A stretch of DNA of 64,000 nt from Terriglobia bacterium (GCA_020073365.1 JAIQFL010000008.1:1-64000), one strand, 5' to 3'; positions 39,430-49,901 are shown, counted from the first letter of the stretch. Program-made: numbers and translations. The notes: a model not told the origin generated them from the letters alone.

Positions 39430-40448
39430 ATGGGATTGACTCGCTTCTTCCGCCGGTCGCACTGGGACGCCGAGCGCGCCGCGGAAATCGAAGCCTACAT
39501 TGACATCGAAACTGACGACAATATCGCCCGCAGGATGCCGGCGAAAGAGGCGCAGCGCAAAATCGGCAACGTGACGCGCGTCCGGGAGAAGATCTATCAC
39601 ATGAACAGCATCGCGTTTCTGGAAACCTGCGGCCGGGACGCGATCTACGGCCTGAGTATGCTGCGCAAGAACCCCGGCTTCACGACCGTCGCCGTGGTAT
39701 CCCTGGCCTTGGGCATCGGAGCCAACACCGCCATCTTCAGCCTGGTGGACACGCTGCTGATTCGGTCGCTGCCGGCACCGCATCCCGAGGAAACAGACCT
39801 ATCCGTACCCGGGTAGCACACCAGGCGGGTATCTGGAAGTGCGCGTCGCGAGCGATCGAGCGGGCATGATCGCCGCGGTTCGTCGCGAAGCGCTTCGGAT
39901 GGATACCCCGGACCAGGAGCGAGATCGAAATCGTGGGAGTGGTGAACGACATGAAATGGAACAGCCTCCGGGGTGCCGCGCCACCGTTCGTCTACGTCTC
40001 GTCCAGCTTGGCATCCTTCCCACCGGCGCCGAGGGTAGACGGCAGTCTGCGGCAGGAACGCCTGCTGGCGAAACTCTCCGGCTTCTTTGGTGCGATCGGC
40101 CTGCTGCTGGCGGCCGTGGGACTGTACGGGCTCATGTCGTACACTGTCTCCCGGCGCACCAGTGAAATCGGCATCCGCATGGCGCTGGGCGCGCGGCCGG
40201 GCGATCTGATTCGGATGGTGTTGGGGGAGACGGCTTTGCTCGTGGTGCTCGGAGTGGCCACCGGAACCGCTGTTGCGATGGCCGTCATGCGCCTGATTGA
40301 GAACTTCCTGTTCGGCGTGAAGCGAACCGATCCCGCGATGACGGCCATCGCGGCGCTGATGTTGATGGGCGTCGCCCTGGTGGCTGCGTGGCTCCCCGCG
40401 CTGCGGGCCTCGCGCGTGGCCCCCATGGCTGCGCTCCGTAACCTGTGA
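39430..40448 (+). pseudogene. ADOP-family FtsX/MacB-like permease, internally deleted and rearranged
   Basis: N-terminal part [40 protein letters not shown]...[44 protein letters not shown]-terminal FtsX part QERLLAKLSGFFGAIGLLLAAVGLYGLMSYTVSRRTSEIGIRMALGA; different frames, middle region missing. Confidence 0.8.
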
Positions 40449-40576
40449 CACGGGCATCCTTGCCTTTGTTGGTATGAGTTGCCCCTCGCGAAAGCAGTAG
40501 AATGGAGGTATCCATTCCCTCCCCCGGGCGATATGCAGGCACGAATGCCTGTGAATCCTGAGGAGCCGGCTTAACG

Positions 40577-43500
40577 ATGTCCTTCGTCCACCTGCACTGC
40601 CATACCGATTATTCGCTGCTCGACGGCGCTTGCGATATCGACCAGTTGATGAAGATCGTGGTCGAACAGAAGATGCCCGCGGTGGCCATGACCGATCACG
40701 GGAACCTGTTCGGGGCCGTGAAGTTCTATAACGCGGCCAAGGCGGCGGGGGTTCATCCGGTCATAGGGTGCGAGATGTACGTTTCCCAGCAGGGGCACAA
40801 GACGCGCTCCGACAGCGACCGGTACAACCACCTGGTGCTGCTGTGCGAGAACCAGGAAGGCTACCGCAACCTGATCAGGCTGGTTTCGACGGCCTACCTG
40901 GACGGCTTCTATTACAAGCCGCGCGTGGATCTGGATCTGCTGGCCAGCCACTCCAAAGGGCTGATCGGCATGTCGACGTGCCTGCGCGGGCACATTCCGG
41001 AGACCGTCCTTTCCGGCAAATACGACGAGGCGCGGCGGCAGGCCCACACCTACGCGGACATCTTCGGGAAGAACAATTTCTTCCTCGAAGTGCAGGACCA
41101 TCACCTGGAACAGGACAAGCGGCTGACGCCTGAACTGAACCGGCTCTCCCACGATACGGGACTGCCGCTGGTGGCCACCAACGATTCGCACTATCTACGG
41201 AAAGAGGACGCGCGCGCGCACGAGATCCTGTTGTGCATCCAGACCGGCAAGGGGATGAACGACCCCAACCGGATGCGCTGGAGCACGCCGGACTTCTATT
41301 TGAAGTCGCGCGACGAAATGATGGAGCTGTTCGGCGAACTGGAGGACGCGCTGGACCGGACGTGGGAGATCGCGCAGCGGTGCAACGTCAAGCTCGAAAA
41401 GGTGAAAGAGCCGTTTCCGAAATTCGACGTTCCCGAAGGGCACTCCACCGATACGTATTTCGAATTCGTCGCGCGGCAGGGCTTCGAGAAGCGGCGGCCG
41501 CGGCTGGAAGCTCTCCGTTCCAAGGGCGGGTTGAAGCACGACCTGGCGGAATACGCGGAGCGCCTGGACCGCGAAATCCAGATGATCCAGAAGATGAAGT
41601 TCTCCGGCTATTTTCTGATCGTCTGGGATTTCATCCGGTATGCCAAGGCGCAGGGAATCCCGGTGGGGCCGGGGCGCGGGTCGGCCGCGGGAAGCCTGGT
41701 GGGGTATGCCATGGCGATCACCGATATCGACCCGCTACAGTACGGGCTGCTGTTTGAGCGCTTCCTCAACCCGGAACGCGTGAGCATGCCCGATATCGAC
41801 GTGGACTTCTGCATGAACCGGCGCGGCGAGGTGATCCAATACGTCACCGAGAAGTACGGCCGCGAGCAGGTGGCGCAGATCATCACGTTCAACACCCTGC
41901 AGGCGCGCGCGGCCATCAAGGACGTCGGCCGCGTGCTGGAGATCCCGTTCGCGGACGTGGAGCGCATCACCAAGATGGTGCCCAACGTTCTGAACATTTC
42001 GCTCACGGAGGCCATGCAGCAGGAGCCGGGCTTCGCGGAGGCAGCCAAAAAGGATCCGCGCGTGGACGATGTGTTGAAGGTCGCGCTGCGGCTGGAGGGG
42101 CTGGCGCGCAACTGTTCGGTGCATGCGGCCGGCGTGGTGATCTCGCCTCAGCCGCTGAAGGAACTGGTCCCGCTGTACAAGACCAACCGCGACGAAATTG
42201 TGACGCAGTTCGACATGAACGGGCTCGACAAGCTGTCGCTGCTCAAGATGGATTTCCTGGGGCTCACGACCTTGACGCTGATCCAGGATGCGTTGCGGCT
42301 GATCCAGAAGCGGCACGGTGTGGACCTGGTGCCGGAGGATCTGCCGCTCGACGACAAGCCGACCTATGAGATCTTTTCGAAGGGCTTTACCAGCGGCGTG
42401 TTCCAGTTCGAATCGAGCGGGATGCGCGACATCCTCCGCCGCTACCAGCCGAGCCGTCTGGAGGATTTGACGGCGTTGAACGCGCTGTACCGGCCGGGTC
42501 CGATTCAGGGCGGCATGGTGGATGATTTCATCGAGCGCAAGTGGGGGCGGCGCGCCGTGCAGTACGATCTTCCGGAGCTGAAGGAGTTGCTGGAGGAGAC
42601 TTACGGCGTCATCGTCTATCAGGAGCAGGTGATGCAGATCTCCAACCGCATCGCCGGTTATTCGCTGGGCGAGGCGGACCTGCTGCGCCGCGCCATGGGC
42701 AAAAAGAAGCTGGAGGAGATGGTCCTGCATCGCGAGCGTTTCGTGAAGGGCGCCATGGAGCGCGGGTTCCCCCAGAAGAAGGTCGAGAAGATTTTCGATT
42801 TGATGGAGCAGTTCGCGGGATACGGCTTCAACAAGTCGCACTCGGCGGCGTATGCCTACCTGGCGTTCGTGACGGCGTACCTGAAGGCGCACTATCCCGT
42901 CGATTTCATGGCGGCGCTCCTGACCTCGGAAACCGGCAACACGGCGAAAGTGGTGAAGTACATCAACGAGTGCCGCGACATGGGGATCACCATTCTGCCG
43001 CCGGATGTGGACCATTCGGACTGGAGCTTCACGCCCGATGGGCAGGCCATTCGCTTCGGGCTGGGAGCCGTGAAGAACGTGGGGCAATCGGCGGTGGAGG
43101 CCATCGGACGGGCGCGCGCGGAGGTGAGCCGCTTCGGGTCGTTGCACACCTTCTGCGAGAAGGTGGATTTCGGTGCGGTGAACCGGCGGATGATCGAGAG
43201 CCTGATCCGCGCGGGAGCCATGGATGCTCTGGAGGGGACGCGCTCGCAGAAGATGGCCGCGGTGGAAGGCGCGATGGAGGCCGGACAGCGGGTCTGGCGC
43301 GATCGCGAATCGGGCCAGGTGGGTCTTTTCGGCGAGATGATGGCCGCCGGGGAGACGCACTCGATGCCGCTGCCCAACGTGCCGGATTGGACGGACAAAG
43401 AGAAGCTGGCGGGCGAAAAGGAACTGTTGGGCTTCTGGGTGACTGGGCATCCGTTGGACCGGTACTCGGAGAAGGTGGCGGAGTTGGCGTCGCACGACAC

Positions 43501-44032
43501 GTCGAGCCTGGAGGGGCTGGCGAAAGGCGTAGAGGTGAAGCTGTGCGGCGTCCTCGCGGGCATCACGCGGAAGCGCAATAAAGAGGGAAAGCCCTGGGCG
43601 GCCATGACCCTGGAAGACCGCAGCGGGTCGGCGGAGGCCCTGGTATTCGCCAACAGCTACGAGCGTCTGGCGCCGCTGGTGGTGGAAGACCAGGCCGTTC
43701 TGGTGACGGGCCTGGTGCTGCCGGAAGAGAACTCGCAGCCCAAGCTTTCGGTGCAGGATATCGTGCCGCTGGACAATGCACGAGTGGATTTGCCGTCGGT
43801 CATTTCGATTCGCGTATGGCTGGGAAGGAACGGCAGCGTGGACCGGGCACAGGCGTTGTGTGAGTTGTTCCGCAGGAAACCGGGGGAGACCGCCGTGCGT
43901 TTACGCCTGGAGGTTCCTCGGGATTTTTCCGTATTGCTGGACGTGCCGGCGAAAGTACGGCCGGACAAGGAATTCAGGGCAGCGGCTGAGGCGATCTGCG
44001 GCGGCGAGTGCATCGAGCGGGTGGCGGGGTAA
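40577..44032 (+). CDS. dnaE: DNA polymerase III subunit alpha
   Basis: 1151 aa; SFVHLHCHTDYSLLDGA PHP domain; PVGPGRGSAAGSLVGYAM...PDIDVDFCMNRRGEVIQYVTEKYG. Confidence 0.97.
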   Translation: MSFVHLHCHTDYSLLDGACDIDQLMKIVVEQKMPAVAMTDHGNLFGAVKFYNAAKAAGVHPVIGCEMYVSQQGHKTRSDSDRYNHLVLLCENQEGYRNLIRLVSTAYLDGFYYKPRVDLDLLASHSKGLIGMSTCLRGHIPETVLSGKYDEARRQAHTYADIFGKNNFFLEVQDHHLEQDKRLTPELNRLSHDTGLPLVATNDSHYLRKEDARAHEILLCIQTGKGMNDPNRMRWSTPDFYLKSRDEMMELFGELEDALDRTWEIAQRCNVKLEKVKEPFPKFDVPEGHSTDTYFEFVARQGFEKRRPRLEALRSKGGLKHDLAEYAERLDREIQMIQKMKFSGYFLIVWDFIRYAKAQGIPVGPGRGSAAGSLVGYAMAITDIDPLQYGLLFERFLNPERVSMPDIDVDFCMNRRGEVIQYVTEKYGREQVAQIITFNTLQARAAIKDVGRVLEIPFADVERITKMVPNVLNISLTEAMQQEPGFAEAAKKDPRVDDVLKVALRLEGLARNCSVHAAGVVISPQPLKELVPLYKTNRDEIVTQFDMNGLDKLSLLKMDFLGLTTLTLIQDALRLIQKRHGVDLVPEDLPLDDKPTYEIFSKGFTSGVFQFESSGMRDILRRYQPSRLEDLTALNALYRPGPIQGGMVDDFIERKWGRRAVQYDLPELKELLEETYGVIVYQEQVMQISNRIAGYSLGEADLLRRAMGKKKLEEMVLHRERFVKGAMERGFPQKKVEKIFDLMEQFAGYGFNKSHSAAYAYLAFVTAYLKAHYPVDFMAALLTSETGNTAKVVKYINECRDMGITILPPDVDHSDWSFTPDGQAIRFGLGAVKNVGQSAVEAIGRARAEVSRFGSLHTFCEKVDFGAVNRRMIESLIRAGAMDALEGTRSQKMAAVEGAMEAGQRVWRDRESGQVGLFGEMMAAGETHSMPLPNVPDWTDKEKLAGEKELLGFWVTGHPLDRYSEKVAELASHDTSSLEGLAKGVEVKLCGVLAGITRKRNKEGKPWAAMTLEDRSGSAEALVFANSYERLAPLVVEDQAVLVTGLVLPEENSQPKLSVQDIVPLDNARVDLPSVISIRVWLGRNGSVDRAQALCELFRRKPGETAVRLRLEVPRDFSVLLDVPAKVRPDKEFRAAAEAICGGECIERVAG

Positions 44033-44153
44033 GAAGGCGCTACTTTCCGGCACAGAATTCGGTTTTTCAGCGCTGCAACCGCTCGCTGAGAAGCTGTGAA
44101 AGGAATCGCCCGCAAGCGGGCGTTGGCAGGCGGAAGCGCCTGATGAGCGGCGA

Positions 44154-45101
44154 CTATCTCAGCGCCACGACCTTCCCGCCTTGCTCTTTGCTTCTTTGCG
44201 CGGCATCCATGAACGCAAACATCTCCAGTGTCTCTTCATTGGGCACCGGCGGTTTCCCCGTCTGGAAGAACTTCACGATCTCCGCCACCAGCGGGCGATA
44301 GTCGGTCGCGGCGGCGGCTTTGGGGTGGCTCTCCACCACCTCCTTGGCCCGGTAGACCACCGCGCCGTAGTCGCTATAGGGCCGGATCGCCCGCACGGTG
44401 CCGATGCGCCCGTCCTTCCATCGCCCCACCACGACCTCGGCATCGGTGCCCGAGATCCGTGTCACCGTCTCGCAGCCGGGGCCCATCAAGGTATACAGCA
44501 CCTCGATGGGATGGACCGCATACCAGGAGAGGTCCAGGTAGTGGTGCGGTTCCATCGGTCCAGGACCCCAGGTGCTCACGCCGGTGACATCGGGAAACTT
44601 CATGGACGCTCCGATGGCGCCGAAGCGCAGGCTCGACGAGCTGAACCACGCCACCCCCGCCTCCTTCGCGAGACGCGCGATCTCCCGCGCATCTTCGAGC
44701 GTAGCGGCCAGTGGCTTATCGATGAACAGTAGCTTGTGCGCGGCTATCACCGGCCGCGCCTGCGCCAGGTGGACCCGGCCATCGATGCTGCTCAACAGCA
44801 CGCCATCCACCTTCGAGAGCAGTGTCGAAATGTCCGGAACAATCTCCACGCCCCACATCGACCGGACCTCCTCGGCGTAGCGGTCCACTCGCCCGGCGCT
44901 CCCTTCGATATCCGCGCTGCCGCCTTTGAACGCCGCCACCACACGCGCGCCCGCGATGTGATCGGGTTGACTGGCGTCCTCGTTCAGCAATTTGGTGAAA
45001 GCGGGGACGTGCGAGGTGTCGGTCCCGATGACGCCCAACCGAAAGTCCGCGGACCAGGCGGACAGCGCCGCCGCCACCAGAAGGAACAGGAGTCGTTTCA
45101 C
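44154..45101 (-). CDS. Gfo/Idh/MocA family oxidoreductase, exported
   Basis: Probable GTG start at 45101 (VKRLLFLLVAAALSAWSADFRLGVIGTDTSHVPAF); LLFIDKPLAATLEDAREIARLAKEAG. Confidence 0.82.
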   Translation of the reverse strand: MKRLLFLLVAAALSAWSADFRLGVIGTDTSHVPAFTKLLNEDASQPDHIAGARVVAAFKGGSADIEGSAGRVDRYAEEVRSMWGVEIVPDISTLLSKVDGVLLSSIDGRVHLAQARPVIAAHKLLFIDKPLAATLEDAREIARLAKEAGVAWFSSSSLRFGAIGASMKFPDVTGVSTWGPGPMEPHHYLDLSWYAVHPIEVLYTLMGPGCETVTRISGTDAEVVVGRWKDGRIGTVRAIRPYSDYGAVVYRAKEVVESHPKAAAATDYRPLVAEIVKFFQTGKPPVPNEETLEMFAFMDAAQRSKEQGGKVVALR

Positions 45102-45195
45102 GTATGCATTGTACACTGAGGTCGTGGGGCAGGCTTCAGCCTGCCAATCCCCAGACCGCCGATGTGACCCGGCAGCAGAGGCTGCCTGCGCTACC

Positions 45196-47295
45196 ATGGA
45201 CCTCACCACGCCGCTCACCTATATAAAAGGAGTCGGCCCGGCGCGCGCGGCCATGCTGGGAGCCAAGGGCCTGGTCACGGTAGAAGACCTGCTCGGCTAC
45301 GTCCCGTTCCGCTATGAGGACCGCAGCAATGTGAAGACCATCGCCCAACTGGCGCCTGGCGAGATGGCGACAGTCATCGCGGAAGTGCGCGCCGCCAAGC
45401 TCTCCGGATTCCGGCGGCGCAACCTGGGCCTGTTCGAAGCGCGCTTTACCGATGCTTCGCGCGCCATCCTGGTGGGCAAGTGGTTCCACGGCGGCTACCT
45501 CGCCAACGTTCTCGGCGACGGCATGAAGGTGGCGCTCTACGGCAAGGTGGAATTCGACAGTTATGCCGGAGATCTCACCATGCTGCACCCCGAATTCGAG
45601 ATTCTCTCGGGCGACGACGATGACGGCGAAGCTTCGCTCCACGTGGGCCGCCTGGTGCCCATCTACGAAGCCGTGTCCAAGCTCACCACCCGCGTGCTGC
45701 GGGTCTTGACGCACCGCGTGTTCGAATCACTCCCGCCCGAGGAAGACTTCCTCCCGCAATATCTGCGCGACCGCCTTAAGATGCCGGACCGCTGGACCGC
45801 CATCCGCCAAACCCACTTCCCTCCGCCCGATACCGACCTCCGCCTGCTGAACGCCTTTCGCTCGCCCGCGCAGTTCCGCCTGATCTTCGAGGAGTTCTTC
45901 TGGCTGGAGTGCGGCGTGGCCCTGAAGCGCAGCAAGGCGCGCACGCTGCCCGGCATCGCATTCGAGCTCAACGACCGCGTGCGCGAGCAGATCAAGGCGA
46001 TGCTTCCGTTCAAACCCACCGACGCGCAGAAGCGCGTGCTCAGGGAAATTGCCGAGGACATGAAAGAGCCGCGGCCCATGAACCGCCTGCTGCAGGGCGA
46101 TGTGGGTAGCGGCAAGACCATCGTGGCCGCCGAGGCCGCGGTCATCGCCATCGAGAACGGATACCAGGTGGCGATCCTCGCCCCCACCGAAATCCTGGCC
46201 ACGCAACACGGCCTGTACTTCAAACAGATCCTCTCCAAGCTCGGCTATGTCACGCTGCTGCTCACCGGTTCGTTCACCGGCCGCGAAAAGGCGCAGCTCA
46301 AGAAACTGGTGGCCGAGGGCCTGGCGCACGTGGTGATCGGCACCCACGCATTGCTCGAGAAGGACGTGGAATTCAAACGGCTGGGGCTCGCCATCGTCGA
46401 TGAGCAGCACCGCTTTGGCGTTCTCCAGCGCCTCGGACTGGTGCAGAAGGGCGTCCACCCGGACGTGCTGGTCATGACCGCAACCCCCATCCCCCGCACC
46501 CTCGCCATGACGCTCTACGGCGATCTGGACGTCTCCATCATCGACCAGTTGCCGCCGGGACGGAAGCCCATCAAGACCAAGCACTATACCGCCGACCGCA
46601 TCGAGCAGGCCTACAGCTTCCTGAAGAGCCAGATCGATGAAGGCCGCCAGGCGTACGTGGTCTACCCGGTGATCGAGGAATCCGAGACCCAGGCGGTGAA
46701 GGCCGCGCAGAAGATGTACGAGCATCTCTCGCAGGAGGTTTTTCCGCAAATCCCGGTGGGCCTGATGCATGGCCGGCTGGGCGCCGATGAGAAGGAAGCG
46801 GTGATGCAGCGCTTCAAGGACGGCGCGATCCAGATTCTGGTCTCCACCACCGTGATCGAGGTGGGCGTGGATGTGCCCAACGCCACCGTGATGGTAGTGG
46901 AGCAGGCCGAGCGCTTCGGCCTCGCTCAAATGCACCAGCTCCGCGGGCGTGTGGGGCGGGGCGCGGCCCAGAGCTACTGCATCCTGGTGACCGAAAAAAT
47001 GAACGATGCCGCGCGCGAGCGCATACGCACGCTGGTGGAATCCACCGACGGCTTCTACATTTCCGAAATGGATCTGAAGCTGCGCGGTCCCGGCGAATTC
47101 TTCGGGACCAAGCAGTCCGGCCTGCCCTCGCTGCGCGTGGCCAATATCCTGCGCGACGGCGAAATCCTGGATGTGGCGCGGCGCGACGCGGTGGATTTCA
47201 TCGCGCACCCGCCCTCGGAGGCCGAGCTCCGCCGCGCCGTTGGCTACATTCGCGATCACTGGCAGCGTCGCTACGGACTGGTGACGGTGGGCTAA
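45196..47295 (+). CDS. recG: ATP-dependent DNA helicase RecG
   Basis: LLQGDVGSGKTIVAAEAAVIAIENGYQVAILAPTEILATQH...DEQHRFGVLQR...[33 protein letters not shown]. Confidence 0.96.
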   Translation: MDLTTPLTYIKGVGPARAAMLGAKGLVTVEDLLGYVPFRYEDRSNVKTIAQLAPGEMATVIAEVRAAKLSGFRRRNLGLFEARFTDASRAILVGKWFHGGYLANVLGDGMKVALYGKVEFDSYAGDLTMLHPEFEILSGDDDDGEASLHVGRLVPIYEAVSKLTTRVLRVLTHRVFESLPPEEDFLPQYLRDRLKMPDRWTAIRQTHFPPPDTDLRLLNAFRSPAQFRLIFEEFFWLECGVALKRSKARTLPGIAFELNDRVREQIKAMLPFKPTDAQKRVLREIAEDMKEPRPMNRLLQGDVGSGKTIVAAEAAVIAIENGYQVAILAPTEILATQHGLYFKQILSKLGYVTLLLTGSFTGREKAQLKKLVAEGLAHVVIGTHALLEKDVEFKRLGLAIVDEQHRFGVLQRLGLVQKGVHPDVLVMTATPIPRTLAMTLYGDLDVSIIDQLPPGRKPIKTKHYTADRIEQAYSFLKSQIDEGRQAYVVYPVIEESETQAVKAAQKMYEHLSQEVFPQIPVGLMHGRLGADEKEAVMQRFKDGAIQILVSTTVIEVGVDVPNATVMVVEQAERFGLAQMHQLRGRVGRGAAQSYCILVTEKMNDAARERIRTLVESTDGFYISEMDLKLRGPGEFFGTKQSGLPSLRVANILRDGEILDVARRDAVDFIAHPPSEAELRRAVGYIRDHWQRRYGLVTVG

Positions 47296-47819
47296 TGCGG
47301 GTGATCGCCGGAGAGTTCCGTTCGCGCAAACTGGCGAGCATCCCCGGAAATGCCACGCGGCCCACACCCGACCGGCTGCGGGAGACGCTGTTCGATATCC
47401 TGACCCCGCGCATCGAAGGAGCGACCTTCCTGGATGCGTACGCCGGGACTGGCGCGGTGGGGATCGAAGCCTTGAGCCGCGGCGCGCGCCACGCGTTTTT
47501 TCTGGAGAAGAACCGGGCGGCGCTGGAGACCATCCGCCAGAACGTGGCGGCGCTGAAGCTGGAGCCACGCGCCACGGTGGTCGCCGGCCCGGTGTTGCTG
47601 ACGATCGCGCGGTACCGCGTCGGTATCGTATTCTTGGACCCGCCCTACGATTCGGAACGCGAATACGCGGCCGTGCTGGAGGCGCTCTCCGCCACGCCGC
47701 CGGAGCTGACCGTGGTGCAGCACTCCGTGCGGCTGGGTCTTCCGGAGGAACAAGGGGCGCTGCGGCGGACGCGCATGGTGAAGCAGGGCGACAACGCACT
47801 GAGCTTTTACATGGCGTAA
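47295..47819 (+). CDS. rsmD: 16S rRNA (guanine(966)-N(2))-methyltransferase RsmD
   Basis: MRVIAGEFRSRKLASIPGNATRPTPDRLRETLFDILTPRIEGATFLDAYAGTGAVGIEALSRGA...VFLDPPYDSE. Confidence 0.95.
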   Translation: MRVIAGEFRSRKLASIPGNATRPTPDRLRETLFDILTPRIEGATFLDAYAGTGAVGIEALSRGARHAFFLEKNRAALETIRQNVAALKLEPRATVVAGPVLLTIARYRVGIVFLDPPYDSEREYAAVLEALSATPPELTVVQHSVRLGLPEEQGALRRTRMVKQGDNALSFYMA

Positions 47820-48322
47820 CGACCGAAGAGGATTGTCAGTCTAGCGCCGAGCTGCAAAGGCTTTGCGGAAGGCGTCTCAATAGTCTCGAAGCTAACGGTA
47901 GGTCATGCTCCACCTCCTCGAAATGTGACCGTCAAATGTGCCGGAGCACAGCGCTTTCTGCAAAGTGACTCTGCGTATGCGCCATCGCCTCCTCCTTCCA
48001 GAGCCGTCCCCAGATCTGTCGCCGGGCGGGGCGGGGTTGCGGACGCGCCCCCGCTGGCGGGGCCGGAGCCGGGGGAAGCCGGAAGCTTGTCTGGACCCCG
48101 TGGCGCCGATGCGTTCCTCAATGGTCCGCCGATGCTTTTCCTAATAGCGGCCCAGCCCAATCTTGCTCGCCGCCGCGCGAGGGTAAACCCGGCAGTCCAG
48201 AGCCTCGTGGCGCTCGTGCGTCGCGCTACCGGGGATCGCGGACCAATTTCCGCAGGACTTCCGAATTCTATGGCTTCGCTGTGGAATATGCCGCGGTCTT
48301 GGCGGACAATATAGGGAAGGTC

Positions 48323-48619
48323 ATGGTGATGACGCTGGACACACTGCGGGTGGACAAAAGAGCTGAGATCCTGCGCCTTGCGGAGTTGCATGGTTGCCGT
48401 AATGTCCGCGTGTTCGGCTCCGTCGCTTCGGGCGAAAGCAAGCCCGGAAGCGATGTCGATTTCCTTGTGGACCTGGAGAAAGGCCGCGGACTGCTCGACA
48501 TGGGTGGCTTCCTCTCGGATCTCCAGGACTTACTGGGCGTTGAGGTGGACCTGGTCGAATCTGGCAGTATCCATCCCTACATCCGGGACCGTGTCCTTGC
48601 CGAGGCCACGCCTCTGTAG
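48323..48619 (+). CDS. MntA-like minimal nucleotidyltransferase (antitoxin)
   Basis: FGSVASGESKPGSDVDFLVDLE: GSx10DxD nucleotidyltransferase motif; adjacent HepT-like gene. Confidence 0.88.
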   Translation: MVMTLDTLRVDKRAEILRLAELHGCRNVRVFGSVASGESKPGSDVDFLVDLEKGRGLLDMGGFLSDLQDLLGVEVDLVESGSIHPYIRDRVLAEATPL

Positions 48620-48625
48620 CCAGTC

Positions 48626-48964
48626 ATGCCGGCCAAGGACCCGCTCGTTTACATTATGCACATCCGCGACTCTTGCCGTCGTATCGCGGAGTACACGATT
48701 ACCGGTGGCGACAACTGGACTTCCCAGCCCCTGATTATGGACGCCGTATGCCGCAACATCACAATCATCGGCGAAGCTGCCCGCAAACTGGATGATTCAT
48801 TTCACCGGGCGCACCCGGAGATTCCATGGTCGGGGATCATCGGTGCCCGGAACATCGTCATGCACGCCTACGAGTTCCTCAGGCCGGAGCTAATAAGGGA
48901 AATGGCTGAAGAGGACGTGCCGGAATTGCTCGCCCATTGCCTTCGCCTGTTGGGTGAAGAGTGA
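48626..48964 (+). CDS. HepT-like (DUF86) ribonuclease toxin
   Basis: 112 aa; RNIVMHAYE matches HEPN RX4HXY motif; paired with MntA-like gene. Confidence 0.9.
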   Translation: MPAKDPLVYIMHIRDSCRRIAEYTITGGDNWTSQPLIMDAVCRNITIIGEAARKLDDSFHRAHPEIPWSGIIGARNIVMHAYEFLRPELIREMAEEDVPELLAHCLRLLGEE

Positions 48965-49075
48965 CCCCTACGGCGACGCGGCCAAGTCAAATCGTTGAGG
49001 AACGAGAACGAGCCTCCATCATCCTTTCATCAATTGCCGCCATGGACCACTTGTGAAGCCCTCCAAGATCATGCG

Positions 49076-49152
49076 ACCCCCATTCCCCGCACCCTCGCCA
49101 TGACGCTCTACGGCGATCTGGACGTCTCCATCATTGACCAGTTGCCGCCGGG
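49076..49152 (+). pseudogene. recG fragment duplication
   Basis: 77 nt, 75 identical to recG 46483-46559 by eye; translates [26 protein letters not shown]. Confidence 0.9.
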
Positions 49153-49220
49153 CCTGGCGGAACCGCCCGCCCCACCCACACTCCAAAGCGGTACAATGCT
49201 GGCAGGGGGTAGGCTGTCCG

Positions 49221-49892
49221 ATGAGAACTCTCGTCGTAGTTGCCATGGTGTTGCCGATGTCCGCGGGGCTGTTCGCACAAAATCGCGGTGGCTTCATGAA
49301 CTCCGGAAACATCACTCGAAACATTCCCATTCCCAACGCTGTTACGAGTCTGGGCTTTCAGGGACGGGTGAACACGGGCAGAGGAACGGTTCGCGGATTT
49401 GGCCGCCAAACCCCAGTCTTCTGGTATGGCTATCCGGTTTACGTCGGCGGCTTCTACGATAATTACTACGGGAATTCCTACGCGGGCTACGGGGGCCAAC
49501 CGGCCCTTCCGGCGCAAGGACAAGAGCAGCCCAACGTCACGGTGATCTACCCACCCCAGCAGACGCCTGTAATCATCAACCAGTTCGGACCCGGTGACGG
49601 CCAAGGCCAGTACGCCACCAGGGCGCAACCGCAGGGCACCTACCCGATGCCGCCACCGGTCCCTCAAGCCGAACAGCCGGCCTCGGCTGCCGAAGCCTCA
49701 CATTACCTGATCGCCTTCAAGGACCACAGCATTTACTCGGCCGTGGCCTATTGGGTGGATGGCGACACGCTGCACTACTTCACCACCGGGAGTACCCACA
49801 ACCAGGCATCCGTCTCGCTGGTCGATCGTGAATTGACGGCGCGGCTGAATCGGGAATCGGGAGTCGAGGTCAAGCTGCCGCCCGTCAAATGA
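49221..49892 (+). CDS. Conserved hypothetical exported protein, Pro/Gln/Gly/Tyr-rich
   Basis: Signal peptide [21 protein letters not shown]-terminal domain [46 protein letters not shown]. Confidence 0.7.
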   Translation: MRTLVVVAMVLPMSAGLFAQNRGGFMNSGNITRNIPIPNAVTSLGFQGRVNTGRGTVRGFGRQTPVFWYGYPVYVGGFYDNYYGNSYAGYGGQPALPAQGQEQPNVTVIYPPQQTPVIINQFGPGDGQGQYATRAQPQGTYPMPPPVPQAEQPASAAEASHYLIAFKDHSIYSAVAYWVDGDTLHYFTTGSTHNQASVSLVDRELTARLNRESGVEVKLPPVK

Positions 49893-49901
49893 GCGGCGCG
49901 T

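Noticed and set aside
41735-43495. 586-aa minus-strand ORF inside dnaE
   Set aside because: Antisense shadow of a conserved dnaE; no recognisable domain.
45727-47799. 690-aa minus-strand ORF over recG/rsmD
   Set aside because: Antisense shadow ORF in high-GC DNA; low-complexity His/Arg/Leu-rich translation, while the plus strand encodes clear RecG and RsmD.
47925-48314. 129-aa ORF upstream of the HepT/MntA pair
   Set aside because: Pro/Ala/Arg-rich frame without domain or ribosome-binding site; likely non-coding degraded DNA.
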